NCBI GenBank assembly: GCA_965371445.1
Contig: CBDUYN010000027.1
Coordinates: forward strand, 1-64,000
Length of the DNA stretch: 64,000 nucleotides
Direction of reading: 5' to 3'
From: DASWIG01 sp965371445
GTDB lineage: Bacteria > Acidobacteriota > Thermoanaerobaculia > Multivoradales > J023
In this document: positions 1-12,330 of the stretch, in pieces
Position numbering within the stretch: position 1 is the first letter of the stretch
How the letters are laid out: every line of letters starts with the position of its first letter
Made by a program: the position numbers and the translations under genes
The notes under the pieces: generated by a model
The model's database searches: none
Seen by the model: the letters and a program-made list of their open reading frames with translations, nothing else
Told to the model about the DNA's origin: nothing

Positions 1-2
1 GC

Positions 3-1301
3 TACGGCACCGACGCCTTGCTCCACGGCTACGGCTTCCGCTTCGACGAGGTGACCGTCACCGATGTCTCCTCGCTGGGTCCGGACGGCCAGAGCGACTC
101 CTGCACCGGCGGCGACTGCACCGGCGACGAGCAGTGCGACGACGGCCTCTTCTGCAACGGCGCCGAGACCTGCAACCTCGGCACCGGCAACTGCGAGGCG
201 GGGACCGCTCCCAACTGCGACGACGGCGTCAGCTGCACCGACGACTCGTGCAACGAGGGCACCGACTCGTGCGACAACGTGACCAACGACGCCAACTGCG
301 ACAACGGCCTCTTCTGCGACGGCGCGGAGACCTGCTCCGCGACGCTCGACTGCCAGGCGGGGACGGCGCCCAACTGCGACGACGGTGTCAGCTGCACCGA
401 CGACTCGTGCAACGAGGGCACGGACTCGTGCGACAACACGGCCAACGACGCGAACTGCGACAACGGCGTCTTCTGCGACGGCGCGGAGACCTGCTCCGCG
501 ACGCTCGACTGCCAGGCGGGGGCGGCGCCCACCTGTGACGACGGCGTCGGCTGCACCGACGACTCGTGCAACGTGGGCACCGACTCGTGTGACAACACGG
601 CCAACAACGCAAACTGCGACAACGGCCTCTTCTGCGACGGCGCGGAGACCTGCGACGCGGTGCTCGACTGCCAGGCGGGGGCGGCCCCCAACTGCAGCGA
701 CGGCGTCTCGTGCACCGACGACTCGTGCAACGAAGGCACGGACTCGTGCGACAACGTGGCCAACGACGCCAACTGCGACAACGGCCTCTTCTGCGACGGT
801 GCGGAGACCTGCGACGCGGTGCTCGACTGCCAGGCCGGGACGGCGGTCGACTGCAGCGACGGTGTCGCCTGCACCGACGACGCCTGCAACGAAGGGACCC
901 AGTCCTGCGACAACACGGCCAACGACGCGAACTGCGACAACGGTCTGTTCTGCGACGGCGCGGAGACCTGTGACGCGGTCCTCGACTGCCAGGCCGGCAC
1001 GGCGGTCAACTGCGACGACGGCGTTGGCTGCACGGACGACTCCTGCAACGAGGGGACGGACTCGTGCGACAACACGGCCAACGACGCGAACTGCGACAAC
1101 GGTGTCTTTTGCGACGGTACGGAGGCCTGCGACGCGGCCCTCGACTGCCTGCCGAGCAGCGGCGACCCGTGTACGCCCCTGGCCTGCGACGAGATCGGCG
1201 AAACGTGCGTCTGCTCCCCGAAGGGAGCCAGCTGCACGGACGACCTCGAATGCTGCTCCAACAAGTGCAAGGGCAAGACCGGCAGCAAGAGGTGCAAGTA
1301 G
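3..1301 (+). CDS. Secreted Cys-rich repeat protein, 5' end outside window
   Basis: The reading frame is open to the left edge, so the N-terminus is missing; the TTG at 18 is probably an internal leucine. The visible part is six full and one partial copy of a roughly 53-residue module with eight cysteines each (pattern CDNGLFCDGAETC followed by five more Cys). After the repeats comes a different Cys-rich tail ending in KTGSKRCK. The even, dense cysteine content implies an extracytoplasmic protein held by disulfides. Similar Cys-rich repeats are known from secreted proteins of Myxococcota and Acidobacteriota, but I cannot assign a function. The last 29 residues fit the spacing of an inhibitor cystine knot (see findings). 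A strong terminator follows at 1327. Confidence 0.8.
   Translation, partial: YGTDALLHGYGFRFDEVTVTDVSSLGPDGQSDSCTGGDCTGDEQCDDGLFCNGAETCNLGTGNCEAGTAPNCDDGVSCTDDSCNEGTDSCDNVTNDANCDNGLFCDGAETCSATLDCQAGTAPNCDDGVSCTDDSCNEGTDSCDNTANDANCDNGVFCDGAETCSATLDCQAGAAPTCDDGVGCTDDSCNVGTDSCDNTANNANCDNGLFCDGAETCDAVLDCQAGAAPNCSDGVSCTDDSCNEGTDSCDNVANDANCDNGLFCDGAETCDAVLDCQAGTAVDCSDGVACTDDACNEGTQSCDNTANDANCDNGLFCDGAETCDAVLDCQAGTAVNCDDGVGCTDDSCNEGTDSCDNTANDANCDNGVFCDGTEACDAALDCLPSSGDPCTPLACDEIGETCVCSPKGASCTDDLECCSNKCKGKTGSKRCK
135..1148 (+). repeat. Seven tandem 159-bp coding repeats
   Basis: Units begin at the first Cys codon at 135, 297, 456, 615, 774, 933 and 1092. The first is 162 bp (one extra residue), the next five are 159 bp, and the last is a 57-bp partial. 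Divergence among copies is low, mostly at third positions and in the SATLDC/DAVLDC segment, which suggests recent expansion by unequal recombination. Confidence 0.9.
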
Positions 1302-1326
1302 GCTTCAAGCCGATCGTTTGCTGCGA

Positions 1327-1353
1327 GGGGGTCCCGCGAGGGGCCCCCTTTTT
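1327..1353 (+). terminator. Rho-independent terminator after the Cys-rich gene
   Basis: GGGGGTCCC (1327-1335), a GCGA loop, then GGGGCCCCC (1340-1348) form a nine-pair stem with one G-T pair, followed directly by TTTTT (1349-1353). It lies 25 bp after the stop codon of the Cys-rich gene. Confidence 0.85.
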
Positions 1354-1412
1354 CATGCCCTCAGGATCGTTGCGTCCGAGAAGGATGGCGCAGCTCGTCC
1401 TCCACCAAGGGC

Positions 1413-1637
1413 CTACGCGGCGCCCACGGCGGCCAGGGCCTTCAACGCCCGATGCTCCTGAAAGGTCTCCTGGCCGTTCGCCTCGAGGTAGCGGATGCGT
1501 AGCTTCACCTCGTCGCGCTCGAGGCAGAAAGCCTCGCCCTCGTTCGACACGAAAGCGGCGTTCGGCCGGCCCCAGAGGTCGTATTCGAGCCGCGTGAAAA
1601 CCGACGGCGACGGATCACCGATGTCGACTTCTCTCAT
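1413..1637 (-). CDS. Small conserved-looking protein coupled to recQ, 74 aa
   Basis: The start ATG overlaps the recQ stop codon as ATGA, and a perfect AGGAGG lies about eight bases upstream inside the recQ 3' end, so translation is probably coupled to RecQ. The protein is acidic and begins MREVDIGDPSPSVFTRLEYD. It has no signal peptide, membrane segment or motif I recognise. A longer frame continues upstream inside recQ, but the Shine-Dalgarno site decides for this start. The tight coupling suggests a role with RecQ, which is inference only. Confidence 0.7.
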   Translation of the reverse strand: MREVDIGDPSPSVFTRLEYDLWGRPNAAFVSNEGEAFCLERDEVKLRIRYLEANGQETFQEHRALKALAAVGAA

Positions 1638-3499
1638 GTCCGTACCTCCTCGTCCTGGGCATTCGTGGACGCTGGCGAGGAGTGGACGGCGAGCAGCTCC
1701 AGGAAGCGGGGTCCGAGGTCCGCGGCTTTCTTGGCTCCGACGCCGTGGAGCTCCAGGAGCTCCTCCGGGCTCGTCGGCCGCTCCCGCGCCAGCTGGCGCA
1801 GGACGCTGTCGTGGAAGATGACGTAGGGCGGGACCTGGCGCTCCTGGGCGATCTCGCGGCGCAGGCGGCGCAGCTCCTCGAAAAGCGACCTGTCGACGCC
1901 TTCCCAGGAGACGGCGGCCCTGCCTCGCGGCGGGCGCTGCCGCTTCCGCTTCTCGGGAACGCGGTGGCGATAGAGGATGCAGCCGGCCTCGGCCTTCAGG
2001 AGACGCCGCCCCTCGGGCGTGACCTGGACGACGGGGTAGCGCGCCTCGCCCGCCTGGCGCACGAACCCCTGCTCGGCGAGCTGTTCGACGTAGCCCCGAA
2101 GCTCCGGCACCGTGGCGTCGGCCAGCAGGCCAAAAGTCGAGAGCTCGTCGTGTCGCCGGGACTTGACTTTTTCGGTCGGCCTTCCGCGCAGCACGTCGAT
2201 CACCTGTCCCATGCCCCACGATTCCCTCAGTCTTAGCACGCAGGAGAGGATTTTCTGCGCCAGGACGATCGGGTCTTCGATCCTTTCGAGCTCGCCGAGG
2301 CACCAGTCGCAGGCGCCGCAGCCGTCGCCCTCGTAGGCCTCGCCGAAGTACTCGCACAGCACCCGGTGGCGACAGCGGGTCTGGGCGGCGTAGCGCTCTA
2401 TGTCGCGCAGCTGCGTCCGCGCCGCGTCGGTGAGCTCGCCCGAGCTCTCGAGCCGCTGGCGCCAGGCGGCGAAGTCGGCCGGCGAGTAGATCAGGAGGCA
2501 CTCCGCTTCCAGGCCGTCGCGCCCGGCCCGGCCCGCCTCCTGCTGGTAGTGCTCGAGCGAGCGCGGCGCCCCGGCGTGGATCACGAAACGGACGTTCGAG
2601 CGGTCGATCCCCATGCCGAAAGCCAGCGTGGCGACGATGACGTCGACGCGCTCGTTGATGAACTCGTCCTGGTGGCGGCGGCGCACCTCGTCGGGCAACC
2701 CGGCGTGGTAGGCGACGGCGCGATAGCCCTCTGACGAGAGCCGTTCGGTGAGCTTCTCGACCTTGCGGCGCGACTGGCAGTAGACGATTCCCGCCTCGCC
2801 CTTGTGGCGCCCGACGGCGGCCGTCACCTGGGAATTGACGTCCTTCAAACGGACGGCCCGGTAGCAGAGGTTGGGGCGGTCGAAGCTGCCGACAAGGACG
2901 AGCGCGTCGCGCAGCTTCAGCTGCTCGGCGATGTCGCGGCGCACGTGCTCAGTGGCGGTGGCGGTGAAGGCGTGGAGCGAGAGGTCGGGAAAGGTGTCGC
3001 GCAGCCGCGCGAGCTGGCGGTACTCGGGACGGAAGTCGTGGCCCCACTGGCTGATGCAGTGCGCCTCGTCGACGGCGACGAAGGTCAGGCCGCACTCGCC
3101 GAGGAGGCGGCAGAAACGCTCGCCGCGCTCGCCCACCAGGCGCTCGGGAGAGACGTAGAGGATGCGGTAGCGCCCCTGGCGGAGACGTTCCGCGACCCGG
3201 CCCTGCTGCTCGCTCGTCAACGAGCTGTTGAAATAAGCCGCCGGCACGCCGTTCTGGACGAGGCCGTCGACCTGGTCCTTCATCAAGGCGATCAAGGGGC
3301 TTATGACGACGGCGAGCCCCTCCGAGGAGGTCAGGGCCGGAAGTTGGTAGCAAAGCGACTTGCCGCCGCCCGTCGGTAAGACGACGACGCTGTCGCGCCC
3401 CCCGAGGATGGCCTCGGCAGCCTCGCGCTGCAAGGGACGGAAGGTGCGGAAGCCCCAATAGCGTTCGAGGAGGGGGAGGAGCTGGCTCGTCTCGTTCAT
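1634..3499 (-). CDS. recQ: ATP-dependent DNA helicase RecQ
   Basis: This is a 3'-5' superfamily 2 helicase acting in recombinational repair and fork restart. The 621-aa product has the full bacterial layout: Walker A TGGGKS (43-48), DEAH box (144-147) in VDEAHCISQWGHDFRPEY, and helicase C with the arginine-finger region HQEAGRAGRDG-like. These are followed by a Cys4 zinc site (CRHRVLC...CGACDWC near 380-405), a winged-helix RQC domain, and a C-terminal HRDC domain (about 525-605). I chose MNETSQLLPL at 3499 because it begins at the usual RecQ N-terminus and has GGAG upstream. The 31 residues upstream in the open frame look like noise. It overlaps the downstream 74-aa gene by four bases. Confidence 0.95.
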   Translation of the reverse strand: MNETSQLLPLLERYWGFRTFRPLQREAAEAILGGRDSVVVLPTGGGKSLCYQLPALTSSEGLAVVISPLIALMKDQVDGLVQNGVPAAYFNSSLTSEQQGRVAERLRQGRYRILYVSPERLVGERGERFCRLLGECGLTFVAVDEAHCISQWGHDFRPEYRQLARLRDTFPDLSLHAFTATATEHVRRDIAEQLKLRDALVLVGSFDRPNLCYRAVRLKDVNSQVTAAVGRHKGEAGIVYCQSRRKVEKLTERLSSEGYRAVAYHAGLPDEVRRRHQDEFINERVDVIVATLAFGMGIDRSNVRFVIHAGAPRSLEHYQQEAGRAGRDGLEAECLLIYSPADFAAWRQRLESSGELTDAARTQLRDIERYAAQTRCRHRVLCEYFGEAYEGDGCGACDWCLGELERIEDPIVLAQKILSCVLRLRESWGMGQVIDVLRGRPTEKVKSRRHDELSTFGLLADATVPELRGYVEQLAEQGFVRQAGEARYPVVQVTPEGRRLLKAEAGCILYRHRVPEKRKRQRPPRGRAAVSWEGVDRSLFEELRRLRREIAQERQVPPYVIFHDSVLRQLARERPTSPEELLELHGVGAKKAADLGPRFLELLAVHSSPASTNAQDEEVRT

Positions 3500-3661
3500 G
3501 GTCTCGGTCTCCGGTGGCAAGAGTCGTTGGCGCCGGCCGGCGGCGCGGCCGGCGTCCCGGCGGGCGTTCCGCCGGGTTCCACCTATAGACAAGACGGAAA
3601 ACGGGCCCAGAATCTCACATCGAATTGCGTTTTCGGGGCCATTTTTTTGTCCCGAGCCGGC

Positions 3662-4045
3662 CTAAGCCACCTCGCCGGCCCACTTGAGGGTGACTTCCAT
3701 GTGGGCCTCGGTCCCCGTCTTGGCGATGAAGGCGCCGGTCTCGGCGGAGAGCTTGACGCCGAACTTCACCTCCACCTCCTGCGGACGGGCGGTCCTGCTG
3801 ACCTGGCGGACGGTGTCGGACACCTGCTCGGCGCAGGCCCGGATGAGCTGCATCCCCTTGGAAAAGGCGTTGGTGACCCCCGACGGCACGGTGTCGGCGG
3901 TGCTGTCGCGCATCCCCCGGGTCTTGGCTCGTCCTCCTGGCGTTGCGAAGGAGACGTGCCCTTCCCAGGCCTCCTCCTCGACTTCGATCAGGATCCGGAC
4001 GCTCTCCCCACCACTGACGATCTCTTCTCCTATCACCCTGCTCAT
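3662..4045 (-). CDS. Trypco1-domain (CU044_2847-like) protein
   Basis: This 127-aa protein starts MSRVIGEEIVSGG after a GAGGAGG ribosome site. An N-terminal beta segment (SVRILIEVEEE) leads, through an Ala/Ser/Thr-rich helical middle, to the C-terminal signature VEVKFGVKLSAETGAFIAKT then AHMEVTLKW. This matches the Trypsin-co-occurring domain 1 (CU044_2847) family as I know it. In other genomes Trypco1 proteins sit beside trypsin-like peptidases and NTPase conflict systems, often as effector-associated adaptors. Here no such partner is adjacent: RecQ lies downstream and an EamA transporter upstream, both on the same strand. Function is unknown; the family assignment rests on pattern recognition. 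Confidence 0.7.
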   Translation of the reverse strand: MSRVIGEEIVSGGESVRILIEVEEEAWEGHVSFATPGGRAKTRGMRDSTADTVPSGVTNAFSKGMQLIRACAEQVSDTVRQVSRTARPQEVEVKFGVKLSAETGAFIAKTGTEAHMEVTLKWAGEVA

Positions 4046-4127
4046 GAAGGCCTCCTCTGGTCGGTTGTCCCGGGACGAAAGCTCAGAGGCTAACACCGTC
4101 TGTCGTATTGGGGACGAGAATCCTCGC

Positions 4128-5033
4128 TCAGCCGGCCAGCGTCAGGACGGCGACGCCGGCGACCGCCAGGATCGTGCCGCCGAGCCCGCGGACAGTGATC
4201 GGTGTGCCGGCGAGGAAGTGGTCGAGGAAGAAGCTGAAAACTGGCGAGGTCGAAAGCAGAACCGCCGCCACCGAGGCGGGCACCATGGCGACGCCGGCCA
4301 TGAGGAGCAGGAACGAGACGTAGTTGCCGAGGAGTGTCGGTGCCGCCAGCTGGCCGAGGGTACGCCGGCGCGAGAGGGCGGCCGCGACGGCGCCAAGCCG
4401 GCCCATCAAGCCCACGACCACGGTCATGGCGAGCGCCCCGGCAGCCAGGCGCAGGAAGCTCGCGGCGACGAGCGGCATCTCGTCGAGGCCGTCCTTGGCA
4501 AGCACCACGCCGGCCCCCTGCCCCAGGGCGGCGAGGGCCGCCAGGGCGTAGCCCGGGAGGTCCGAGCGTCCGGCGTCCGCTGCCGAGCGAGAACGGTCGG
4601 AGGCGACGACCAGAGCGACGCCGGCGAGGATCACGGCGACCCCGGCGAGGCGGCCGAGGCTCGCCCCCTCGCCGTAGAAGCCGATCGCCAGGGCGGCGGC
4701 GAAGACCGGCCCGAGAGTCTGGAAAAGGAGCGTCCGATGGACCCCGATGCGTCGGACAGCGGCGAAAAGCGCCGTGTCGCCGAGCGCCAGCCCGACGATT
4801 CCGGAGACCGCCACGATTCCGAGCGCGGCGCGGGGTGCCGCGAGAAGCGCTCCGACCTCGCCGAGCGCCACCGTCGTCGCTCCGAGGAGCAAGACCGCGA
4901 TCGCGCTGCGGCCCAGGTTGACCGTCCAGGGGTCGTAACGCTCGATCGCCGGGCGGAAGAGCGTCACGGCGACCGCCCACATCAGGGCGGCGAGCAAGCA
5001 GGAGGCTTCGCCGAGGAAAGGGGTCGAGGTCAT
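4128..5033 (-). CDS. EamA/DMT-family inner-membrane transporter
   Basis: The 301-aa product has about ten hydrophobic helices in two similar halves, each ending in the EamA pattern (for example LGPVFAAALAIGFYGEGASL in the first half and STSPVFSFFLDHFLAGTPIT in the second). EamA proteins export metabolites, amino acids or nucleotide precursors; the substrate cannot be read from sequence. The start at 5033 (MTSTPFLGEA) begins just before the first helix. The gene lies 82 bp upstream of the Trypco1 gene on the same strand. Confidence 0.88.
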   Translation of the reverse strand: MTSTPFLGEASCLLAALMWAVAVTLFRPAIERYDPWTVNLGRSAIAVLLLGATTVALGEVGALLAAPRAALGIVAVSGIVGLALGDTALFAAVRRIGVHRTLLFQTLGPVFAAALAIGFYGEGASLGRLAGVAVILAGVALVVASDRSRSAADAGRSDLPGYALAALAALGQGAGVVLAKDGLDEMPLVAASFLRLAAGALAMTVVVGLMGRLGAVAAALSRRRTLGQLAAPTLLGNYVSFLLLMAGVAMVPASVAAVLLSTSPVFSFFLDHFLAGTPITVRGLGGTILAVAGVAVLTLAG

Positions 5034-5113
5034 GGAGCGTTCGCGTCATCCTCATCCCCCTGGCGCAAGCATATCGTGAAGACGGGGGGAGCCACGGAGT
5101 TGGCCGGCGGAGG

Positions 5114-5142
5114 TTGAAGCCTCCCCGAGGCTCTGGTAGAAC
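5114..5142 (+). promoter_or_regulatory. Sigma-70-type promoter for the coiled-coil gene
   Basis: TTGAAG (5114-5119), a 17-bp spacer and TAGAAC (5137-5142) face the gene at 5199. The predicted start near 5149 leaves a leader of about 50 nt. Confidence 0.55.
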
Positions 5143-5198
5143 AGATCCGCTCTCTGGTGACTCTCAAACCCCTCCACCGGACGACCCGAGGTGATGTG

Positions 5199-5843
5199 AT
5201 GAAGCGAACGACGGTAGCTCTCGGAGGCGTGGCCCTCCGGAGCATGTTCCTGGCGCTATGTGTCCTGTCGGCGGCGAGCGCGGCGGAGCTCTCGCCGCGC
5301 GAGCTGAAGAAGAACCTGAAGCAGGCCGAAAAGGCCTGGAACGTCGGACAGGCCGCGGCCGCCGTCGAGCTCTACGAGGGAATCCTCGACGCTACCGAGC
5401 CCGGCGCCGCGGAGCGTGCCGGCGCTCTCTACGTCGTGGGCATGGCGTCGCTCGGCGGTGAGGACGACGGCCATACGCGGGCTCGCGAGCTCTTCGCCGA
5501 GCTCGTGGAGAAGTTCCCGCGCCATCCGCGGAGCGGTTCGGCGAAGGCGATCGACGCGCTTCTAGGAGCCCTCGAGGAGGCGCGCGCCGAAGGCGCCCGC
5601 CTCACCGGAGAGCTGAAAGCCACGGTGCGAAGCGACCGCGAGGCCAGCGAATCCCGTGCCTCCGAGGCCGCCGAGCTCCGCGAAAAACTCGCCCAGGGCG
5701 AGGCGGACCTTGCCGCGGCCCAAGCCGAGATCGCCGAGCTCAAGCCGGCCCGCGAGCGGCTGGCAAGAAGGGAAAAGGAGATCGCGGACTGCGAGGAGAA
5801 GCTCAAGAAAGTCCGCGAGACGCTCGTCGGCGGAGGCGGCTAG
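5199..5843 (+). CDS. Secreted TPR/coiled-coil protein
   Basis: This 214-aa protein has a basic N-terminus and hydrophobic stretch (MKRTTVALGGVALRSMFLAL...) ending at SAASA-AE, a plausible signal peptide. Next come helices resembling tetratricopeptide units (about 30-115: AEKAWNVGQAAAAVELYEGI, then ARELFAELVEKFPRHPRS). After about residue 120 a long charged coiled coil runs to the C-terminus. The family layout resembles periplasmic scaffold proteins such as YbgF/CpoB, but it is not the same gene. The start at 5199 is preferred to 5157 because of the GAGG just upstream and the signal peptide. The next gene lies downstream in the same frame beyond TAG. Confidence 0.75.
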   Translation: MKRTTVALGGVALRSMFLALCVLSAASAAELSPRELKKNLKQAEKAWNVGQAAAAVELYEGILDATEPGAAERAGALYVVGMASLGGEDDGHTRARELFAELVEKFPRHPRSGSAKAIDALLGALEEARAEGARLTGELKATVRSDREASESRASEAAELREKLAQGEADLAAAQAEIAELKPARERLARREKEIADCEEKLKKVRETLVGGGG

Positions 5844-5851
5844 GCCCGTGA

Positions 5852-5882
5852 TTCCCCCCCTCGGTCCCCCCAAGGGGACGTT
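5852..5882. repeat. Dispersed TCCCC/GGGGA palindromic element, copy 1
   Basis: The element has a C-rich left part, then TCCCCCCAAGGGGA with complementary TCCCC and GGGGA ends, then CGTT. Related copies occur at 31699-31728 and twice at 35425-35490. Here it fills the short gap between the coiled-coil gene and the oxidoreductase gene. Confidence 0.6.
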
Positions 5883-5891
5883 AGGCCCAGC

Positions 5892-7079
5892 TTGAGCGGG
5901 GCCTCCTCTTTTGACGTCGTGGTGGTCGGCGGCGGAGTCGTCGGTAGCTCCGTCGCCTACTTCCTCGCCGCCGAGGAAGGCTTCGACGGCTCCGTCGCCG
6001 TCGTCGAGCGCGACCCGACCTACGTCGACGGTTCGACGGCGCGCAGCGTCGGCGGCGTCCGCCAGCAGTTCTCGACCCCCGAGAACGTCGAGATCTCCCG
6101 CTTCGGAGCGCACTTTTTTCGCGACGCCGGCGAGACGTTGGCAGTACACGGCGAGCGGGGCGACGTCGACTTCGTGGAGGCCGGGTATCTGCTGCTCGCG
6201 AGCGCCGAGGGCCTGGACGTCCTACGCGCCAACCACGAGGTGCAACGCGACCACGGCGCCGAGGTCGCGTTGCTCGACGCCGAGGAGCTTGCCGGGCGCT
6301 TTCCCTGGCTCCACACCGCGGACCTGGCGGCGGGCTCCCTGGGCCTTCGCGGCGAGGGCTGGATCGACGCCTACAGCTTGCTCATGGCGCTCAAGAGGAA
6401 GGCCCACTCTCTCGGGGTCTCCTACGTCCGGGGCGAGGCGGTCCGGATCCGCCGCGACGGCGCGCGCGTCGCCGCGGTCGGCCTCGCCGACGGCCGGGAG
6501 CTCCTGGCCGGCCACGTCGTCGACGCCGCGGGCCCCCAGGCGGCCAGGATCGCGGCGCTCGCCGGCATCGAGGACCTCCCGGTGCGCTCGCGCAAGCGTT
6601 TCGTCTTCACCGTCGAATGCGCCGAGCCCCTGCCGGGATGTCCGCTGGTCGTCGACTACGGCGGCGTCTACTTCCGTCCCGAGGGCGACCGGGTCGTCTG
6701 CGGCATCTCCCCGCCCGCCGAAAGAGATCCCGACTGCGAGGACCTGAAGCTCGACCCCGGCTTCTTCGAAGAGCTCGTCTGGCCGGCCCTCGCGCACCGC
6801 GTGCCGGCGATGGACGCCCTGGAGGTGCGCTCCTCCTGGGCCGGTCATTACGCCTACAACGTCCATGACCAGAATGCCGTCGTCGGCCCCCACCCGACTC
6901 TCACCAACTTCTACTTCGCCAACGGCTTCAGCGGTCATGGGCTGCAGCAAGCGCCGGCGGTCGGCCGGGCGTTGGCCGAGCTGATCGCCTACGGCGAGTA
7001 TCGCACCCTCGACCTCCGGCGCTTTCGCTTCGAGCGCTTCGCCTCTGGAGAGCTGGTGCGCGAGCGCAACGTCATCTGA
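5892..7079 (+). CDS. FAD-dependent oxidoreductase, FOXRED1/DAO family
   Basis: The 395-aa D-amino-acid-oxidase-fold flavoprotein opens with the dinucleotide motif VVVVGGGVVGSSVAYFLA and contains STARSVGGVRQQFSTPENVE, typical of FOXRED1/sarcosine-oxidase-beta-like enzymes. The C-terminal flavin contact region NFYFANGFSGHGLQQAPAVG is also present. Such enzymes oxidise N-methyl or secondary amino acids or related substrates; the substrate is not identifiable. No ATG lies near the N-terminus, so a TTG at 5892 is the best start: the only in-frame stop upstream is the TAG at 5841 and the FAD motif begins nine residues in. It is convergent with hsdR, with only six bases between stops. Confidence 0.85.
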   Translation: MSGASSFDVVVVGGGVVGSSVAYFLAAEEGFDGSVAVVERDPTYVDGSTARSVGGVRQQFSTPENVEISRFGAHFFRDAGETLAVHGERGDVDFVEAGYLLLASAEGLDVLRANHEVQRDHGAEVALLDAEELAGRFPWLHTADLAAGSLGLRGEGWIDAYSLLMALKRKAHSLGVSYVRGEAVRIRRDGARVAAVGLADGRELLAGHVVDAAGPQAARIAALAGIEDLPVRSRKRFVFTVECAEPLPGCPLVVDYGGVYFRPEGDRVVCGISPPAERDPDCEDLKLDPGFFEELVWPALAHRVPAMDALEVRSSWAGHYAYNVHDQNAVVGPHPTLTNFYFANGFSGHGLQQAPAVGRALAELIAYGEYRTLDLRRFRFERFASGELVRERNVI

Positions 7080-7085
7080 TCCCGG

Positions 7086-10798
<3,713 letters not shown>

Positions 10799-10802
<4 letters not shown>

Positions 10803-12169
10803 GGGCCGTTCTCCTGGAGGAACCTTTCGGGGTCGGCGACGCGGAGCTCGCCGGAGAGGAGCTTGGGGAGCAGGGTGTCGCGGGCGGCACCTAGCGTTGC
10901 AGCCTGTGAATCATTCAATTCCATTTGTCGCCTGATCTGAGAGGCGGTAACGGCAAAAGCTCTTTGAGGAGGCATATCTGGAACAACAAGTAACAACTGG
11001 GACAAGAGCTTCCTCGAGAGTTCGGTTTGTCCCGTACTACCCTCTCCAAGGGCCTCGATTTCAGGCTGGCGGTGTCTAACACTGAAGCCTAAGAATAGAG
11101 GCGTTAGATGCTCTGAATCTGCTCGAAGAACCGTGACGTGAGAATCAACAACTGTTGCCTCTCGCAAAGCTGGTACCACCGATACTCTGCCAAGAGTGCC
11201 GACTCCTGTTGAGTTAATCAGAGTATCCAGATGCTTGATCTCCCGGCCTTCAATAGACCTTTGACGAGGATCATGCCGTCGAGCCAAGTCGAAGTTGAGA
11301 CGCCCGTCGCGAATGCATTTCTGATTTACAACGGTCACTCCTCCTGATTCAACGTACTTAGGAGCTATGCCCCGGCGAAGTACATTCGTTACAGAGCCAA
11401 GCTTCATCACGATCCACTCCTTCGGAATCGGCCCCAAATCCGACTCCTCGAACGCATCCGGAAACAGCGCCGCCGTCTCCGCGTCCATACCCTCGGGCGG
11501 ACGTCCCTCCGCCTTGGCCCGTACCGGGTCGAAGTCGACGAACCAGGACTTGAAGAGCGTCCGCGCGATCTCCTCTAGCGTCCGGTTCATGCGTCGGTTC
11601 AGCTCGATTTTGTCGTCCAGGGTGCCTAGGACATGGGCAACCTGCTCTTGCCACTTCTTCGGAGGAAGAACGAATGGAACGTGTGACAGTATCGAAGTAT
11701 TGAGATTGGGCATTGTGGCGCCGATTGCATGTTGGACAATCCATGCGCGAACTTTCGGATGCCCCAAGTAGTAAGATGCATATAGTGGCACTACCGGAGA
11801 ACTCTCTCCGAATCGGGCCCTCAGGCAACCCGTGCCACAGAGCCAGCCGGCTTCAGATTCGCGGACGATCGCTCGGCGCTCGACGTCGCCACGCCGGCTA
11901 TAAATCACGTCACCTGGTTGTACCAGGTAGCGGCTAAGACGTTTCGCGTCTTCTTGGCTTATCCGAGCAATACCTTCTTCAATTATTCGGTTGTCACCAA
12001 TATTAGTCGGCATTACGGACGGGATCCCCACAGAGACATAGTCCGCTGCGTGCAGTTGACTCCCAAATGGTCCAGTCTGAATATCCCCGCCGCCGCGTGC
12101 ACATGCCTCGCCGAGGGTCAGTGCCTCCCAACCCGGGGGCATCTGGGAAATAAGCACCTCAATCGCCAT
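10799..12169 (-). CDS. hsdS: Type I restriction-modification specificity subunit HsdS
   Basis: This 456-aa DNA-recognition subunit has two target-recognition domains separated by a conserved helical spacer. The spacer reads LDDKIELNRRMNRTLEEIAR then FKSWFVDFDPVRAKAEGR, diagnostic of the family; a second shorter repeat (QMELNDSQAATLGAARDTLL) closes the protein. The start at 12169 (MAIEVLISQM) has GAGG upstream. The frame runs 51 residues further into REP-like sequence and was not used. The parts encoding the two recognition domains are visibly less GC-rich than the spacer and the flanking genes, suggesting acquisition or domain shuffling. It overlaps hsdR by four bases. Confidence 0.93.
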
Positions 12170-12269
12170 GTCACGAATCCTCGTAGTCGATATCGAAGCG
12201 GTCTCGTCCACCTCGGCGCGATGAGGCTGCACGATTACGGCTTGCGGTTTCGACCCCGTGCGACGAAGA

Positions 12270-12286
12270 GCAGGCGGGACGCCTGC
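12270..12286. repeat. Short palindrome GCAGGCGGGACGCCTGC
   Basis: This is a perfect seven-base inverted repeat around GGA. It lies beside the larger REP-like composite at 12331-12484, between hsdS and the toxin remnant. Sequences of this type are commonly dispersed extragenic palindromes. Confidence 0.5.
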
Positions 12287-12330
12287 GCTCCCAGCATGAG
12301 ACCTTCGCCGGATCTGATGCAACGCTCGGG

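Noticed and set aside
135..1148. Regular 159-bp repeats considered as a CRISPR-like or satellite array
   Set aside because: The repeats are in frame and have no spacers, and third-position differences show they are coding.
29..1297. 422-codon open frame on the - strand opposite the Cys-rich repeat gene
   Set aside because: It exists because the repeated Cys/Asp/Gly codons rarely give stops in that frame. The antisense product is a low-complexity Ser/Gln/Pro repeat with no ribosome site, and the + strand gene has a terminator.
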